Shown here piece by piece: positions 32,926-43,974 of a stretch of DNA of 64,000 nucleotides. The translations under genes and the position numbers were made by a program. How positions within the stretch are numbered: the stretch's first letter is position 1; the number at the start of each line of letters is the position of its first letter. The notes below the pieces were generated by a model. That model saw only the letters and a program-made list of their open reading frames with translations, did no database searches and was not told the origin of the DNA. The stretch comes from Prorocentrum cordatum (lineage: Eukaryota > Sar > Dinophyceae > Prorocentrales > Prorocentraceae), in the NCBI GenBank assembly GCA_963575745.1, contig CAUYUJ010014766.1, forward strand, positions 87,932 through 151,931. Direction: 5' to 3'.

Positions 32926-33469
32926 CCCCATGGACGACGTACCCGAAATGGTGTTTGGAAGGATTCATGATTATGAGGGTGCAACAGTTACGTTGGTTCG
33001 CGGTGTTGAAGTCCCAAGAATGGCTGTCTGGCACGATTGAGGATCGCCCAAACGCAATAGTCAGGTTCATCCGTGGCGTGGAAATCCGGAGAACAATGCT
33101 TTGGCATGCTTCAGGGTCTTCAAACGGTTGTCTTCCAACGATGCAGTCCCCCTCAGTGGTAATGAACCGTTGCAGGTGCCTATGAAGAGGGCGCTTGGAG
33201 GGAGGGTTTATTCCAACATCGTTGGTGCCTCTTGGGTTTACACTGGTTATGTTCCTCCTCCTCCTCCTCCTCTCCTCCTCCTCCCCCTCGACGCAAAGCC
33301 CTCCTTGTGAGCTCGGCCGTGCCCCGCCCCGCGTCGGGCCCCCCCCCTCCGTAAGGTTGATAAAACCGTGTGTGTGTGTGTGTGTACCACCTCGGTTTTT
33401 GGTCTATTACTTCTGATGTGCTTGCTTTCCTGTTGATTACGCTTTTCGTCATCTCTAAAGGGATTGCTC

Positions 33470-34300
33470 AAAGTAGTGGAATGCAGAACGATTCCTGTTG
33501 TAGCACATTTTAAATTGAGTTCTTTTGTAAGGAATTACAAGGGAATTCTGTTCATGATGTATTACAAATTGTTTCCTTCTGTGGCGGGTTACAAAAGGAT
33601 TCCTTTTGTGGAGGATTACAAAAGGATCCCTTTTGTGGAGAATTACAAAGAAATTCCCTTTGGTGGAGGAATACAAAAGGATTCCTTTTGTGGAGGATTA
33701 CAAATTGATTTAAAAAAAACAGAAAATCGTTGAAAATTTAAAAAATACAAGTTTTCAGAGAATTTCCAATGTTTTGAAGCAAAAACATATAAAAAACACA
33801 GCATTTTCACAATCCGAATGCAAAAATGCTTTGTTTTCATATGGTTTCGGCCTCAAAACCTTGGAAATGCTGTGTTTTTATATGTTTTTGCTTCAAAACA
33901 TTGGAAATTCTTTGAAAATTTGCCATTTTCATAATTTTCAAGGATTTTCGGATTTTTTTTTTTTTTTCTTCGTCCCCTGGCTCACTTCCAGGAGAGCCCT
34001 CGAAGGAAATCAATTTGTAATTCTCCACAAAAGGAATCCCTTTGCATTCCTCCACCAAGGGGAATCCTTTTTGTAATCCTCCACAAAAGAGATCCTTCTG
34101 TAATTCACCACAGAAGGACTCCCTTTTGTAATTCGCCACAAAAAAGAATCATCATGTGATCCTCCACGAAAGAAATCCTTTTGTTATTCTCCACAAAAGG
34201 AATCCTTTTGTAATCTGCCACAAAATAAAACAATGTTAGTTCACCTCAAAAGGATTCCCTTTTGTAATTCAACAACAAAAGAAACCAATTTGTAGCCCGC
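33470..34300. mobile_element. AT-rich nested giant palindrome
   Basis: Left arm 33500-33710 is built of ACAAAAGGATTCCTTTTGTG units. The right arm 34009-34290 is its reverse complement unit by unit (AAATCAATTTGTAATYCTCC pairs with the left end at about 33690-33710). Inside, 33725-33815 (AGCAAAAACATATAAAAA, ACACAGCATTTTC) pairs with 33860-33955 (GCTGTGTTTTTATATGTTTTTGC). The centre is near 33840. A T-run and a short GC segment at 33954-34008 interrupt only the right arm. No reading frame of note. Strikingly A/T-rich for this genome. Confidence 0.88.
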
Positions 34301-34310
34301 TAATGTTTAT

Positions 34311-35433
34311 TTCGGGCCTCCGGAGGCCGGAGAATCGAGATATTAAGGCTTGTTAATATCTCTGGAACGCGCTTCGGCGCTCACCCACTGGAAGTAAGAG
34401 GGGCGAGGAGGAAGAGACGGAGGTGGAGGCGGAGGAGGAGGAGGAGGAAGCAGGGTGAAGAGAGGATAACTTATGGAATCTGTTATGGGTGCCTAGCCCC
34501 AGGGAGTTTTTCCCTTAGTCTGGTGGGCTGTGCTTCCCACTCGATCGTGCTCTGTGGAGCTCATTATGACAACGCATTGTTCCCAACGCATGCTCGTCAT
34601 CACCATCGTCACCAGCAGAACCTTGAAACACATACTCATCATCATCATCGTCATCAGCAGCATATTGAAACACATGCTCGTCGTTACCATCGTCATGGGC
34701 AGCATCTTGAGACACATACTCGTCATCATCACCATCATCGTCATCAACAGCATCTTGAAACACATACTCGTCATCATCATCATCGTCATCAGCAACATCT
34801 TGAAACACATGCTCGTCATCACCATCGTCATCAGCAGCATCTTGAAACACATGCTGGTCAGCACCATCGTCATCAGCAGCATATTGAAACACATACTCGT
34901 CAACACCATCGTCATCAGCAGCATCTTGAAACACATGCTCGTCATCACCATCGTCATCAGCATCACATTGAAACACATGCTCGTCATCACCATCATCAGC
35001 AACATCTTGAAACACATGCTCGTCATCATCATCATCGTCAGCAGCATCTTGAAACACATGCTCGTCATCATCATCATCATCGTCATCACCAGCATCTTGA
35101 AACACATACTCGTCATCATCACCATCGTCCTCAGCAGCATCTTGAAACACATGCTCGCCATCATCATCGTCATCAGCAGCATCTTGAAACACATGCTCGT
35201 CATCACCATCGTCATCAGCAGCATCTTGAAACAAATGCTTGTCATCACCATCGTCATCAGCAACATCTTGAAACACGCGCTTATCGTCGCAATGACCTTC
35301 GGAATCCCGTGCAAAGCATAGTCGTTATCAACCTTGTCATAACCTGCCAGCAGATTCTATTTGTAGTTTATCACATAATGATTTTTTTGTTACCCGCTGC
35401 GAAGCAACTAATACGGTAATTCGCTCATGTTCG
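34311..35433 (+). repeat. Segmental duplication unit A with 42-bp minisatellite
   Basis: The unit starts TTTCGGGCCTCCGGAGGCCGG, runs through GAACGCGCTTCGGCGCTCACC, a GGA tract and CCCTTAGTCTGGTGGRCTGTG, then into a 42-bp minisatellite (34591-35285, about 16 copies of CAGCAGCATCTTGAAACACA plus TGCTCGTCATCACCATCGTC). The minisatellite is open in several frames on both strands (His-rich plus, Asp-rich minus) because 42 is a multiple of 3. No protein is inferred. Confidence 0.9.
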
Positions 35434-36095
35434 TTTCGGGCCTCCGGAGGCCGGAGAATCGAGGGATTAAGGCTTAAGATGTCCCTCTGGAACGCGCTTC
35501 GGCGCTCACCCAATGGAAGTAAGAGGGATGAGGAGGAAGAGACGGAGGTGGAGGCGGAGGAGGAGGAGGAGAAAGAGGAGGAAGGAGAGGAGGACTCATG
35601 GAACCCGCTATGGGTGCTTAGACCCAGAGGGTTATCCCTTAGTCTGGTGGACTGTGTTTCCCGATGATGCCCTGTGAGGCCCATTATGATAATGGATTGC
35701 CCCCGGCGCATACCAGAACATTCGTAACTCTTATTTCTGGTACTCGCGACCTGCCCCTGACAGGGGATGATCTTGGGGATCCCAGGGTGATGTCGAAACC
35801 GCCATCTCCGAGGATAGGGCGGTGGCACGACAGGAAAGGGCAGCATCTTGAAACACATACTCGTCATCACCACCATCATCAGCAACATATTGAAACACGT
35901 ACTTGTCATCACCATCTTCATCAGCAGCATTTTGAAACACATACTCGTCATCATCATCGTCATCACCAGCAGCTTGACACACATACTCGTCATCATCATC
36001 GCCATCAGCAGGATCTTGAAACACATACTCGTCATCACCATCGTCATCAGCAGCATCTTGAAACACATACTTGTCAGCATCATCATATGTGTGTT
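35434..36095 (+). repeat. Segmental duplication unit B with shorter 42-bp minisatellite
   Basis: Repeats unit A in the same order 1,123 bp downstream, with the same CGGGCCTCCGGAGGCCGG start, GGA tract and CTTAGTCTGGTGGACTGTG, but with about six minisatellite units (35845-36090). A unique CACGACAGGAAAGGG-containing segment precedes the minisatellite in B only. Confidence 0.88.
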
Positions 36096-36516
36096 GTTCC
36101 ATATGGAATATATCAAGTTAAGTTATCATCTCGGGCACTCTCTTCCGTACCTGGTTTGAGGCTCAGTCACCTTCCTGCTATCGGGTACCGCCATCATCGC
36201 ACGATCGTCGTCGCAGTCGCCATGTTGATGGATTCGACGCACGGGTTGTGTGCCACCAGATCGCACATCTCTGGGGATGCTTGGGTCGCGACAGCGATGA
36301 CATGAGAACACACTTTGTGATAGTATGAAAACACGCATGTACACGCGCACACGACTTTGTCAACTGATGCCGATGATGATGATGATGCTAGTGACGGCGA
36401 TGCAACGCAGCAAAACGAAGTTGTACGCACACACGGTTTTATCAACTCCACCCCCCCCCCTCCCCCCGCCATCTCGCGAGCACGATGCGGACCAGGCAGA
36501 AGAACGAGGTGGGAAC

Positions 36517-36630
36517 GAGGAGGAAGAAAAGGAGGAGGAGGAGGAGGAGGAGGAGGAGGAGGAGGAGGAGGAGGAGGAGGAGAGAGAAGGGAGGATGAGG
36601 AGGAGGGAGGAGGACTGGAGAGAGGATGCG
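36517..36630 (+). repeat. (GGA)n purine tract
   Basis: Near-perfect GGA triplets with AGAGAGAAGGG interruptions. Confidence 0.93.
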
Positions 36631-36840
36631 GAGGGACGGGACTTCTCGCCCCCTCTCTTCCTTCCTCTCTCCGTCTCTGCCGCCGTGCAGCACAGACTGG
36701 TGGTAGCTGGCCGCTCAGGGCCAGCCTTTCTCGACCCCGCCCGCCACGAAGTGGCAGCGCAGCCCCTGCGGACCCCCCGTCATCGCACGTGCTCTGCCAG
36801 CGCCCAGCCGTCGGTTCCAGATGGGCCCGCTCGCAGCAGC

Positions 36841-37020
36841 TACAGTCGGGGCGTTGACCTAAGGAACCCTAAATAAGGAACGAGGCCCCTTTTCTCCAGA
36901 AGTTGAACTTCGATTTCCCTTCGAGAACCTAAGGAAAGCCTGAGACAAGCTGTGAGACACCTAAGGAACCCGGAGCCCCTCCCCAACGAAAAAGGTTCCT
37001 TCTTCAGGGCCCCGACTGTA
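36841..37020 (+). mobile_element. Family 1 MITE, copy 2 (best-preserved ends)
   Basis: Starts TACAGTCGGGGCGTTGACC and ends GCCCCGACTGTA, so the outer 12 bp are a perfect inverted repeat including the TA dinucleotides. Inner match AAGGAACCCT/AAGGTTCCTT. 180 bp. See copies at 347, 62312 and 63433. Confidence 0.9.
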
Positions 37021-37198
37021 TACCTGGGCCGGCAACTCGGAGATCTGCTGACCCGGGTCGATCCAGACCCGGGCCCGTCCAGCGTTGCAGGGCCCCGCAA
37101 GATCCCGCAGGATCCTAAGAAGGATCCTGCACCCCAGCCCCGGTCACTGCCCACTGCGCTCCTGGCACTGCAGGATCCTGCAAGGCCCGGCGCTCTGA

Positions 37199-37390
37199 CG
37201 GGAGCGGCCAAGAGGGGGGTGTCCATTAGGGAGGGGTGCAAATCATGGCCGGCGGCATGTGCGCAGCCCAGCGGGGGGGCCAGGGAACGCATTGAAACAA
37301 GAAGAGGCGCCATGAGATCTGGGGAAATCTCATGGCCCCCGCCCTGATATCCACCCCCCCTAGTCAGCACCCCCCTCTTTGCCGCCCCCG
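37199..37390. mobile_element. Family 2 MITE, copy 1
   Basis: CGGGAGCGGCCAAGAGGGGG at the left pairs with CCCCCCTCTTTGCCGCCCCCG at the right. Interior blocks GCAAATCATGGCCGGCG, CAGCGGGGGGGCCAGGGA and GATCTGGGGAAATCTCATGG are shared with 42621-42817. Non-coding. Confidence 0.85.
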
Positions 37391-37527
37391 CCTCTTGAGC
37401 CCTGGCCAGAGCCATCCCCGCCCCCGCCGGGGAAACCTCCCCCCCGCTTGGCCGATCCGCCCCCCCTTCTATAGGCGGGGATGGGGGGCCGCCTCCCTCG
37501 GGTCTCGCGGCGCCCGTCCCCACCGGG

Positions 37528-37593
37528 ATGGAGGAGGAGGAGGAGGAGGAGATCGAGGAGGAGAAGGAGGAGGAGGAGGAGGAGGAAAAGGAG

Positions 37594-37624
<31 letters not shown>

Positions 37625-37692
37625 AGGAGGAGGAGGAGGAGGAGGAGGAGGAGGAGGAGGAGGAGGATGGTGAAGAGGAGGAGGAGGAGGAG
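37528..37692 (+). repeat. (GGA)n purine tract
   Basis: About 165 bp of GGA with a few GAA/GAT/GCA codon-like changes. Produces Glu-rich frames on plus and Ser/Leu-rich on minus. Confidence 0.93.
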
Positions 37693-37917
37693 GCAGGGCT
37701 GGGGGAAGACTCCGACGATTCGGAATTTGAGTTCGCGCGGGGGGGGGCGCCCAACTGTCTGACGTCGCGGGGGCCCTTGGGGAACCCCACGGCGCCCCGC
37801 GGTCGCCCGGGCACCACTGCTGTCAAGCCGGGAGCCTCCAATGGGCCGCCTGTTCTTCCACCACCGCCTCCTCTCCCTGCGAGCGCAATAAGTTACATGG
37901 ATGGGAATATGGGTACA

Positions 37918-38090
37918 GTCGGCACAGATCATAATGATGCGAGGGCCTTGGAAGGTCACTTCAATTTTTTTCGAGCGGGGCGCGGCCAACGAATCAACGA
38001 AGGTCGCCAAGAATAGGCCGAGGAGGCAAGGATGCAAGGGTACCCTTGGAAAGGTTGCCCATCCTTATGACGCGGGTTGGCTGCAAGATG
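37918..38090. mobile_element. Foldback family F9, copy 2
   Basis: AGATCATAATGATGCGAGGG at the left is a degraded partner of the right end (CATCCTTATGACGCGGGTTGG). Shares CCTTGGAAGGTCACTT and GGCAAGGATGCAAGGGTACC with copy 1 (5431-5595). Confidence 0.7.
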
Positions 38091-38929
38091 CCCGAAAACA
38101 AATATTGTCCAAACCGACAGTGGACGCTGTTGGGCAAGCGACGTCTTGTCTCAATCGACAACAGTCGTGGTGACACCGACAACGAGCCCTGTTCAACGCG
38201 GACAGGGAGAGGCTGCCGATGTCGGTCCCGTTCTTTCTGGACACACTATAGATTATAAAACGACCGCGAGTTCCAGGCCGCACGAGCCATTCACCCTCCA
38301 ATCCTCATCGTCCTCACGGAGGTCTGGACCCCTCCCGATGGTTTGAATTGAGGCCCCAGGGCCCAATACAAGCCCCCGTCGCGCGCCCCCAGACCACAGG
38401 GGGATCGCTCTGCGCTCGAGGGGTCCTCCTGCATGCTGCGCTCCTCCCGCTTGCATAACTATCTGGCTGCTGCTCCTCCTGCCTGTTCCACGTTGCCTCT
38501 CTACTGCGCCCCGCCGGAGGGTGTCATACGATCATCAGGTATCACGAGGCAGCGTAGGCAGTCGAAGTGGGCGCAGGAAAGAAGGGCACGGCATCGGTCG
38601 CGCGACAGCTGGGACAGCGGGGCACCGCACAATCACGTGTTTGTCCGCCCTCCTCTTCCTCCCTCCTCCTCGTCGTCCTCATCCTAGCACCTCCCTCCTC
38701 CTGCTCCTCCTCTCTCTGGCGCTTGGTAACCGCATGCGAACCCTAGCCCTGCAGGTCAGAGTCTTGAAACGCGGGCCAGGGGTCCGGTCTCAACGGGTGC
38801 TAGCAGCCAAGCCAACCCAAGCAGGGGTGTCCGATGCCCCAGCGTCGATTGGACCCGCTGGGGTTTGACTCGCAACTGGTCGCAGATGCCGTGCGCCTCC
38901 CGTTGCCCTCGCCGAGTCGTCTCTCCCAC
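38091..38929. other. Unassigned sequence with a short CCT tract
   Basis: 38095-38165 shares AACCGACAGYGG and GCTGTTGGGCARGCG with 48416-48450, so a small unnamed repeat is present. 38648-38720 is CCT-rich. No exon defended. Confidence 0.5.
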
Positions 38930-39010
38930 CGCCGAGCCGCTGCCTGTCCGAACGCCTGGGTGGACGCGGCCGTGATGGCATTGCAGGAGAGGTCGAGGGT
39001 CACGAGGCTC
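38930..39010 (-). CDS. Leucine-rich-repeat exon
   Basis: After a CCCCGAG acceptor the minus strand reads SLVTLDLSCNAITAASTQAF then GQAAAR, with a GT donor (GCG|GTGGG) at 38930. LVTLDLSCNAI is a textbook LRR strand-turn. The 81-bp exon enters with one nucleotide and leaves with two, the same phase pattern as the LRR exons at 45116 and 55287. Confidence 0.6.
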
Positions 39011-40635
39011 CTCGGGGACGGGGTCGGAGCTCTGTGCCCCGTCGCTGGTCGGCAGACGATGGGCGGGGCGCCCATGGCGGGACAGGTTGGGGACGCGCTC
39101 CTCGGCCACAGCGTGGCAGTGAAGGGTCGGTGCCGCGACAGCGGACCCAGATCAGCCCCCGAGGGTCGATGTCCAGGCCCGTCGAAGCGCGGATGAGAGC
39201 CAGGGATGCCGCGAAGGCGGCCCGGAAGAAGGGGTGGAATGGGGTGCGAGCGATCAGCCGGCCGCGCCCTGCCAGCGGGGCGCAGGGGCGCTCGCCCAAT
39301 CCAGACGAGCCTCGGGAAATGTCGGCCCTTTTTCTGGGCACCCTTCTCCGAAATTGCGAGCGAAAAGCGACGTGAGTGTCACGCGGAGTGTTTTGTAGTC
39401 TTCAGCCCTGGCCAAAAAATCCGCACGACCTTCACTTCGAGATCCGGAACGAAACTCTCCTGGACAATCCTGGCCAACCCCATCGTGTTCCGAACGAAAT
39501 CCGCTCTGCGATGTTGGCGCCACCTGCTGCAGATGCCACCACGTGATTGATCCCGCTCGGGCCTGCCTGCGGAAGCCTCCCCGAAGCCTCCGGACACCCC
39601 CAGAGGCCCCCTTGGGGGGGGGGCCTGCAGGGCCCGCGAGGGGCCTTCGCGCGGCGAGCTGCACAGGAAGGGCCTCTGGGGACCTCCCCTGGCTCGTCGC
39701 GCTGCCTCTGCTCGCTCGACCGTTGCTCCGTACAGCTACATGTCTCCATCACCACAGCCACGTCGAGGGTGCATATCATCCGCCTCGTCGCTTCCGTCCC
39801 GACGACATCATCATCCGTCCGGTCTAGAATTGTATAGTCGTGTCGCCCGTCCCAGCCATCGAGGTCATCAAGATGGCCTATCTCATCCCACGGGCCCGTC
39901 CAGCCAACGCAATTCGCCCCAACCAACGCATTGAAATTACCCTTCGCGCAACGTCCAGGCGGACAAAAAAAGGAAACGTACCGAGACTGCGTTGGCCAAG
40001 CGCGACACAAAAGAACACCCATACCAGAAATGCATCTCTGCTGCACACCTGATTTACACAGCAACTGACCGTTCCTGAATTCGACCTGGCGAGCGGCGCC
40101 CCCTTGATGATCAGCACGACGACGGGGAATACGACACGATGCGATACGATACGACCACCGCTGCGGACGCCGTCCGGGCCTAACTGCGACCATGTGGGCG
40201 AGGCCGTGGCCTCAGGAATCGGTGTGTCTGAACAATATTTGCAATGCGATATGCATACAAAGTTAATAGAGGAGGGCGGGGGGAGAGGTCCTTGGAGACT
40301 GCTGCAAATGCGGCGGTATGACCTCGAATCCCACACGCACTCAAAAGCGTCCCAACCCCTGGGAGGGATCGACGAAGGCCGGACACTGCTCGCGGGCACA
40401 ACGGCGCGCCGCAAGCGCACGCGGATACAGCTCCGCTTAGTGACAAGTGGCGCACAGTAGAGGCCCGACCACAAGAAACCTTCCACAAGAAACCTAACCC
40501 TGAGATCCCAGGACGTCCACTGACTTTTTGGTGTGGGAACGTCACGCTTTCCACAGCAAAACCGTCAAAACCCAAGAAACCCAGGGCACCCTGGAGGCAA
40601 GCAGGGTGTTTCGTGGCATAGGCCTCCACTTTAAC
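39011..40635. other. Unassigned sequence, GC-rich to 39720 then mixed
   Basis: No repeat copy was matched in 39011-40450. 40449-40550 shares AAACCTAACCCTGAGATCCC and AGGACGTCC with 48575-48625. Several long frames are present but none shows a domain. Confidence 0.45.
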
Positions 40636-41095
40636 CTCATGCCCGAGGCTTGCTCTGGCGTAGGCCGCATTGACCGCCCACACTTCCGTCTGCTCGAAAC
40701 GCGTGGCCCGCCCGGCGATGCCCCTGGGGACGCGTCCATCCGATGTTTCGCGACGTGAACGTCACGGGTCTTGCGCGAGACGGCATAGCGACCTTCCGCG
40801 ATGGCTTCCGTGGGCAAACAGCTCGGCGCGCTAGATTGGAAACGAGGGCACTTACGCGCGACACTGCAGCTTACGCGCCAATGTCCGCGCAGCCCAACCC
40901 GTTCTTCTGCGTCGCCCAGGTGGCGCAACCGCATGCCCGAGGCTCGCCCTGGCGCAAGCCGCAGGGACCGCTCGAAACGCGTGGCCCGCCTTCCCGTCTG
41001 CACGATTTGCCCCCGTCCCCGTCTGCCCGCCTTCCCGTCTGCTCGAAACGCCTGGCCCGCCCGGCGATGCCCGCGGGGATGCGCGCATCCGACGT
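40636..41095 (+). repeat. Direct duplication with GAAACGCGTGGCCCGCC motif
   Basis: 40636-40742 and 40926-41092 both carry CATGCCCGAGGCTYGCYCTG, CTCGAAACGCGTGGCCCGCC and GGCGATGCCC-GGGGA. The second has an internal duplication of the CTTCCCGTCTG segment. Confidence 0.75.
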
Positions 41096-41164
41096 CACGA
41101 TCGTCTCGTCACGTGGGCCCTACAGGGCCACCGTCAAGAAGAGAAGCATAAGAGGGGAATGTGT

Positions 41165-41745
41165 CTACATACATACATACATACATACATACATACATAC
41201 ATACATACATACATACATACGTACATACATACATACATACATACATACATACATACATACATGCATACATACATACATACAAACATACATACATACATAC
41301 ATACATACAAACAGACAGGCAGGCAGGCAGGCAGGCAGACAGACAGACATACAGACATGTAGACATGCAAACATACACACATACACGCATACACATGTAC
41401 ACCCATGCACAGATACATACATGAACATATACACATACATACACATACACATACACGTACACACATCGACACAGACAGACAGACAGACAGACAGACAGGC
41501 AGGCAGACAGACAGACAGACATGCATACACATACACACATACGTACACATACATAAACGCATACATTGGCATGCACACATACACACATTCATCCATCCAT
41601 CCATCCATCCATCCATCCATCCATCCATCCATCCATCCATCAACACATCCACACATGCATACATGCATACATGCATACATGCATACATGCATACATGCAT
41701 GCATGCATACATGCATGCATGCATACATACATACATACATCCTAA
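41165..41745 (+). repeat. Compound tetranucleotide field (ACAT/AGGC/AGAC/ATCC/GCAT)
   Basis: In order: (ACAT)n 41165-41308, (AGGC)n and (AGAC)n to about 41350, mixed CATACA/CACA to 41580, (ATCC)n 41588-41640, then TGCATACA to 41745. Tetranucleotides cycle through all frames, so the Thr/His/Tyr and Cys/Val/Tyr frames are not genes. Confidence 0.97.
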
Positions 41746-41749
41746 GACG

Positions 41750-41960
41750 ACCTCCGAGCCCGACGGCAGGCCCCCAAGACGCCCGCCAGAAGCTCCAGGC
41801 GGCCCCCAAGAGGCCCACATCAGGCCCCAAGAGTCCCCGAAGAGACCCCCGAGAAGCCCAAAAAGACACTCCTGGACCGTCTTCAAGAGGCTTCCGAGAG
41901 GCCCCCCCAAGAGATACACACAGGCAGCATCCAAAAGGCCTCTGTCCAACAAACTTGGCA
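41750..41960. repeat. CCAAGAGGCC-type degenerate decamer tract, copy 3 (F13)
   Basis: CCCCAAGACGCCCG, CCCCCAAGAGGCCC and CCGAAGAGACC units. Minus-strand shadow is Gly/Leu/Trp-rich. Confidence 0.7.
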
Positions 41961-42115
41961 CGGTGGCGTGATGGGCCTGATGCCACTAGATAGCCAACGC
42001 GTACAGAAACCTCCTCGAAACTCGAGTGATGCCTTGGGTATGCTCACAGCGTGTGGCCTACAGCGACCCCCCCAGGCCCAAATCCCAGGCGTCGTGCTTC
42101 GCTTCGCAATCACGG

Positions 42116-42240
42116 TCGTGAGGTGGCCTAGGTCCTAGACCACCTCACGACTAGCGTTTACGGTTAACATTTGAATATAAAATGGCGTCGCAATTCGTTT
42201 GCGACGTGAGGTGGTCTAGGTCCTAGACCACCTCACGTCG
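42116..42240. repeat. Pair of near-identical palindromes with a central stem
   Basis: 42116-42150 is a 35-bp palindrome with one mismatch. 42202-42240 is a perfect 39-bp palindrome (19-bp arms around T42221) with half-site GTGAGGTGGTCTAGG. A third stem (CGTCGCAA/TTGCGACG) lies at 42186-42206 and overlaps the second. The interval is A/T-rich (GGTTAACATTTGAATATAAA). Could be an element with palindromic ends or paired protein-binding or recombination sites. Confidence 0.85.
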
Positions 42241-42620
42241 TGAACAAAAACGCCACCGAACCCTTCTGATCCTCTGAGGCCTCCTGGGGCCCTCCTCGGG
42301 CCATGGCCGGCAAACAACTACTGGGAACAAAAAGCCGGCAATAAGGCAAGGGCCGAGACCTATGCGGAGGCCCGCGCTGCCTAACAAATGGCGACGTCGG
42401 AAGTCCGGTGACGCCTTCCACCGGAGCGGCATCTCGTCCCGAGTGATTATGTTGTTCACTTGCGCATGCGCTCGTGAAGGTTTTAACTTTCTGTCTGCCC
42501 CTGCGCTGAACCTGCGGGGGAAACTCGGGCTCGACACGGCGGGCTCGTGTCGTCACGAGCTGCGCGATGACTTCTGACCACAGCGTGAATCGTTCCTTCC
42601 ACGATCGCGGATTTCTGACA

Positions 42621-42817
42621 TCGGGAGCGGCCAAGAGGGGGGTGTCCAAGAGGGGGGGGAGGGTGCAAATCATGACCGGCGCCACGTGCGCGGCCCAGCG
42701 GGGGGGCCAGGGACGTCATGAAACAAGAAGAGGCGCCAGAAGATCTGGGGAAATATCATGGCCCACGCCCTGATATCCGCCCCCCCTAGTCATCACCCCC
42801 CTCTTCTCCGCCCCCGA
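42621..42817. mobile_element. Family 2 MITE, copy 2 with 5-bp target duplication
   Basis: Ends TCGGGAGCGGCCAAGAGGGG and CCCCCTCTTCTCCGCCCCCGA are inverted repeats. TGACA flanks both sides (42616-42620 and 42818-42822). Interior matches copy 1 at 37199. Confidence 0.88.
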
Positions 42818-43400
42818 TGACAGCGCGGACCTCTCGAGGTCGGCCGACTCCGGGCCGCGCGCGGCGCTCCGCCTCGAACGCCCGTGCTGGCGCGGCTGCC
42901 GCGGCGGCACGACACGCGCCTCCCGACGTTTGCCTCGAGGCTCCCCGGCCGTCCGACGCCTCGAGTGGCGCTCGGTGCCATAGCCCGGCAGCTCGACGCC
43001 TTTTGTGCGAGACTCCCCGGGAGTCCCGGCCCTGTCCTCGGCGCTGGAGCGCTCTCCAGAGCCGCTCTTGCAACGGCTCTGGAGCCCGAGGACGGCCACC
43101 CAAGCAAGGCTCATGTCGGGCCTGTCCCCCTACAAGGGGGGATTTTGGACGAGCTCCAAAATGGTCAAAGATGGTTAAACAAATAATCGTCCCCGGACTA
43201 TTTCCTGACACTTTTGAATGCTCCTCCTGCCCAAGGCCCAGAACGGCGAAAAGCTCCCGCCTTCATGGTGCCACGACGCTGGATGTCTGCGGCCGCCCCC
43301 CTCCCCATCTGCACAAGCGCTCCACTGTTATAGGTCTTCTGCGACCCCGCGGTGGATGCGCCACCCTGAGATCCGACGACGCGGCTGGGGAGGCACGACT

Positions 43401-43640
43401 GGAGCCCCAGACCCCATCTCTCCGTGGCATGCTTCGAGCCGGACCGACCCATGAGGGCCCCGGGGCCGAAACTGTGCGACCACGCCCAGCTCGAACAAAA
43501 AACGCGCGGCGCCAGGGACCGGAGCCCGAAACCCAATCTCTCTGTGGCATTTCTCGAGCCGGACCGACCCGTGAGGGCTCCAGGGCCCGAAACTATGCGA
43601 CCACGCCCGGCTCGCACAAGAAAAAGGCGCGGCGCCATGA
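43401..43640 (+). repeat. 120-bp tandem duplication
   Basis: Units 43401-43520 and 43521-43640 share GGAGCCC-AGACCC-ATCTCT, GAGCCGGACCGACCC, GGGGCC-GAAACT-TGCGACCACG and GCGCGGCGCCA. Confidence 0.9.
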
Positions 43641-43708
43641 TCTCAGGGAACGCTGCGTGCCTTCTCGCCGCCGCTGGCGAGAAACTGTCGTGGCCTGGAG
43701 GCCTGCTC

Positions 43709-43834
43709 GCCATTGCGCGGACGTCCATTCCCCGTGCACTCGTCGACTTCGTGCGCCTACCTTGTCGCAGGAGCACCCAGTGATGCTCCTGGATGGTCCT
43801 CGCCGAGACACAACGCACACGTCCGAGCGATGCC
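43709..43834. mobile_element. Foldback family F5, copy 1
   Basis: GCCATTGCGCGGACGTCC at the left pairs with GCACACGTCCGAGCGATGCC at the right. The loop carries CATTCCCCGTGCACTCGTCG and ACTTCGTGCG. Other copies: 49098, 51059, 63767. Confidence 0.85.
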
Positions 43835-43974
43835 AAACCTGTGTGCCCGCCCGGCGGTCCCCCCCCCCACCCAGGGCCGGCTGCTCGCCCCGACTCGTCT
43901 CTTGACTGCCCTGACGCTGGGCGGCGGCCTCCCCATGAGGCCAAAGAGCGCTGAAAAGCCTGCCGAGACGAGGA

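Noticed and set aside
34493-35321. His-rich and Asp-rich proteins of 250-300 residues
   Set aside because: The 42-bp minisatellite keeps several frames open on both strands at once. No unique N- or C-terminal domain.
42880-43130. Plus-strand frame LARLPRRHDTRLPTFASRL onward as a possible exon
   Set aside because: Two other frames are also open, and an inverted repeat (GCTCTCCAGAGCC/GGCTCTGGAGC) explains part of it.
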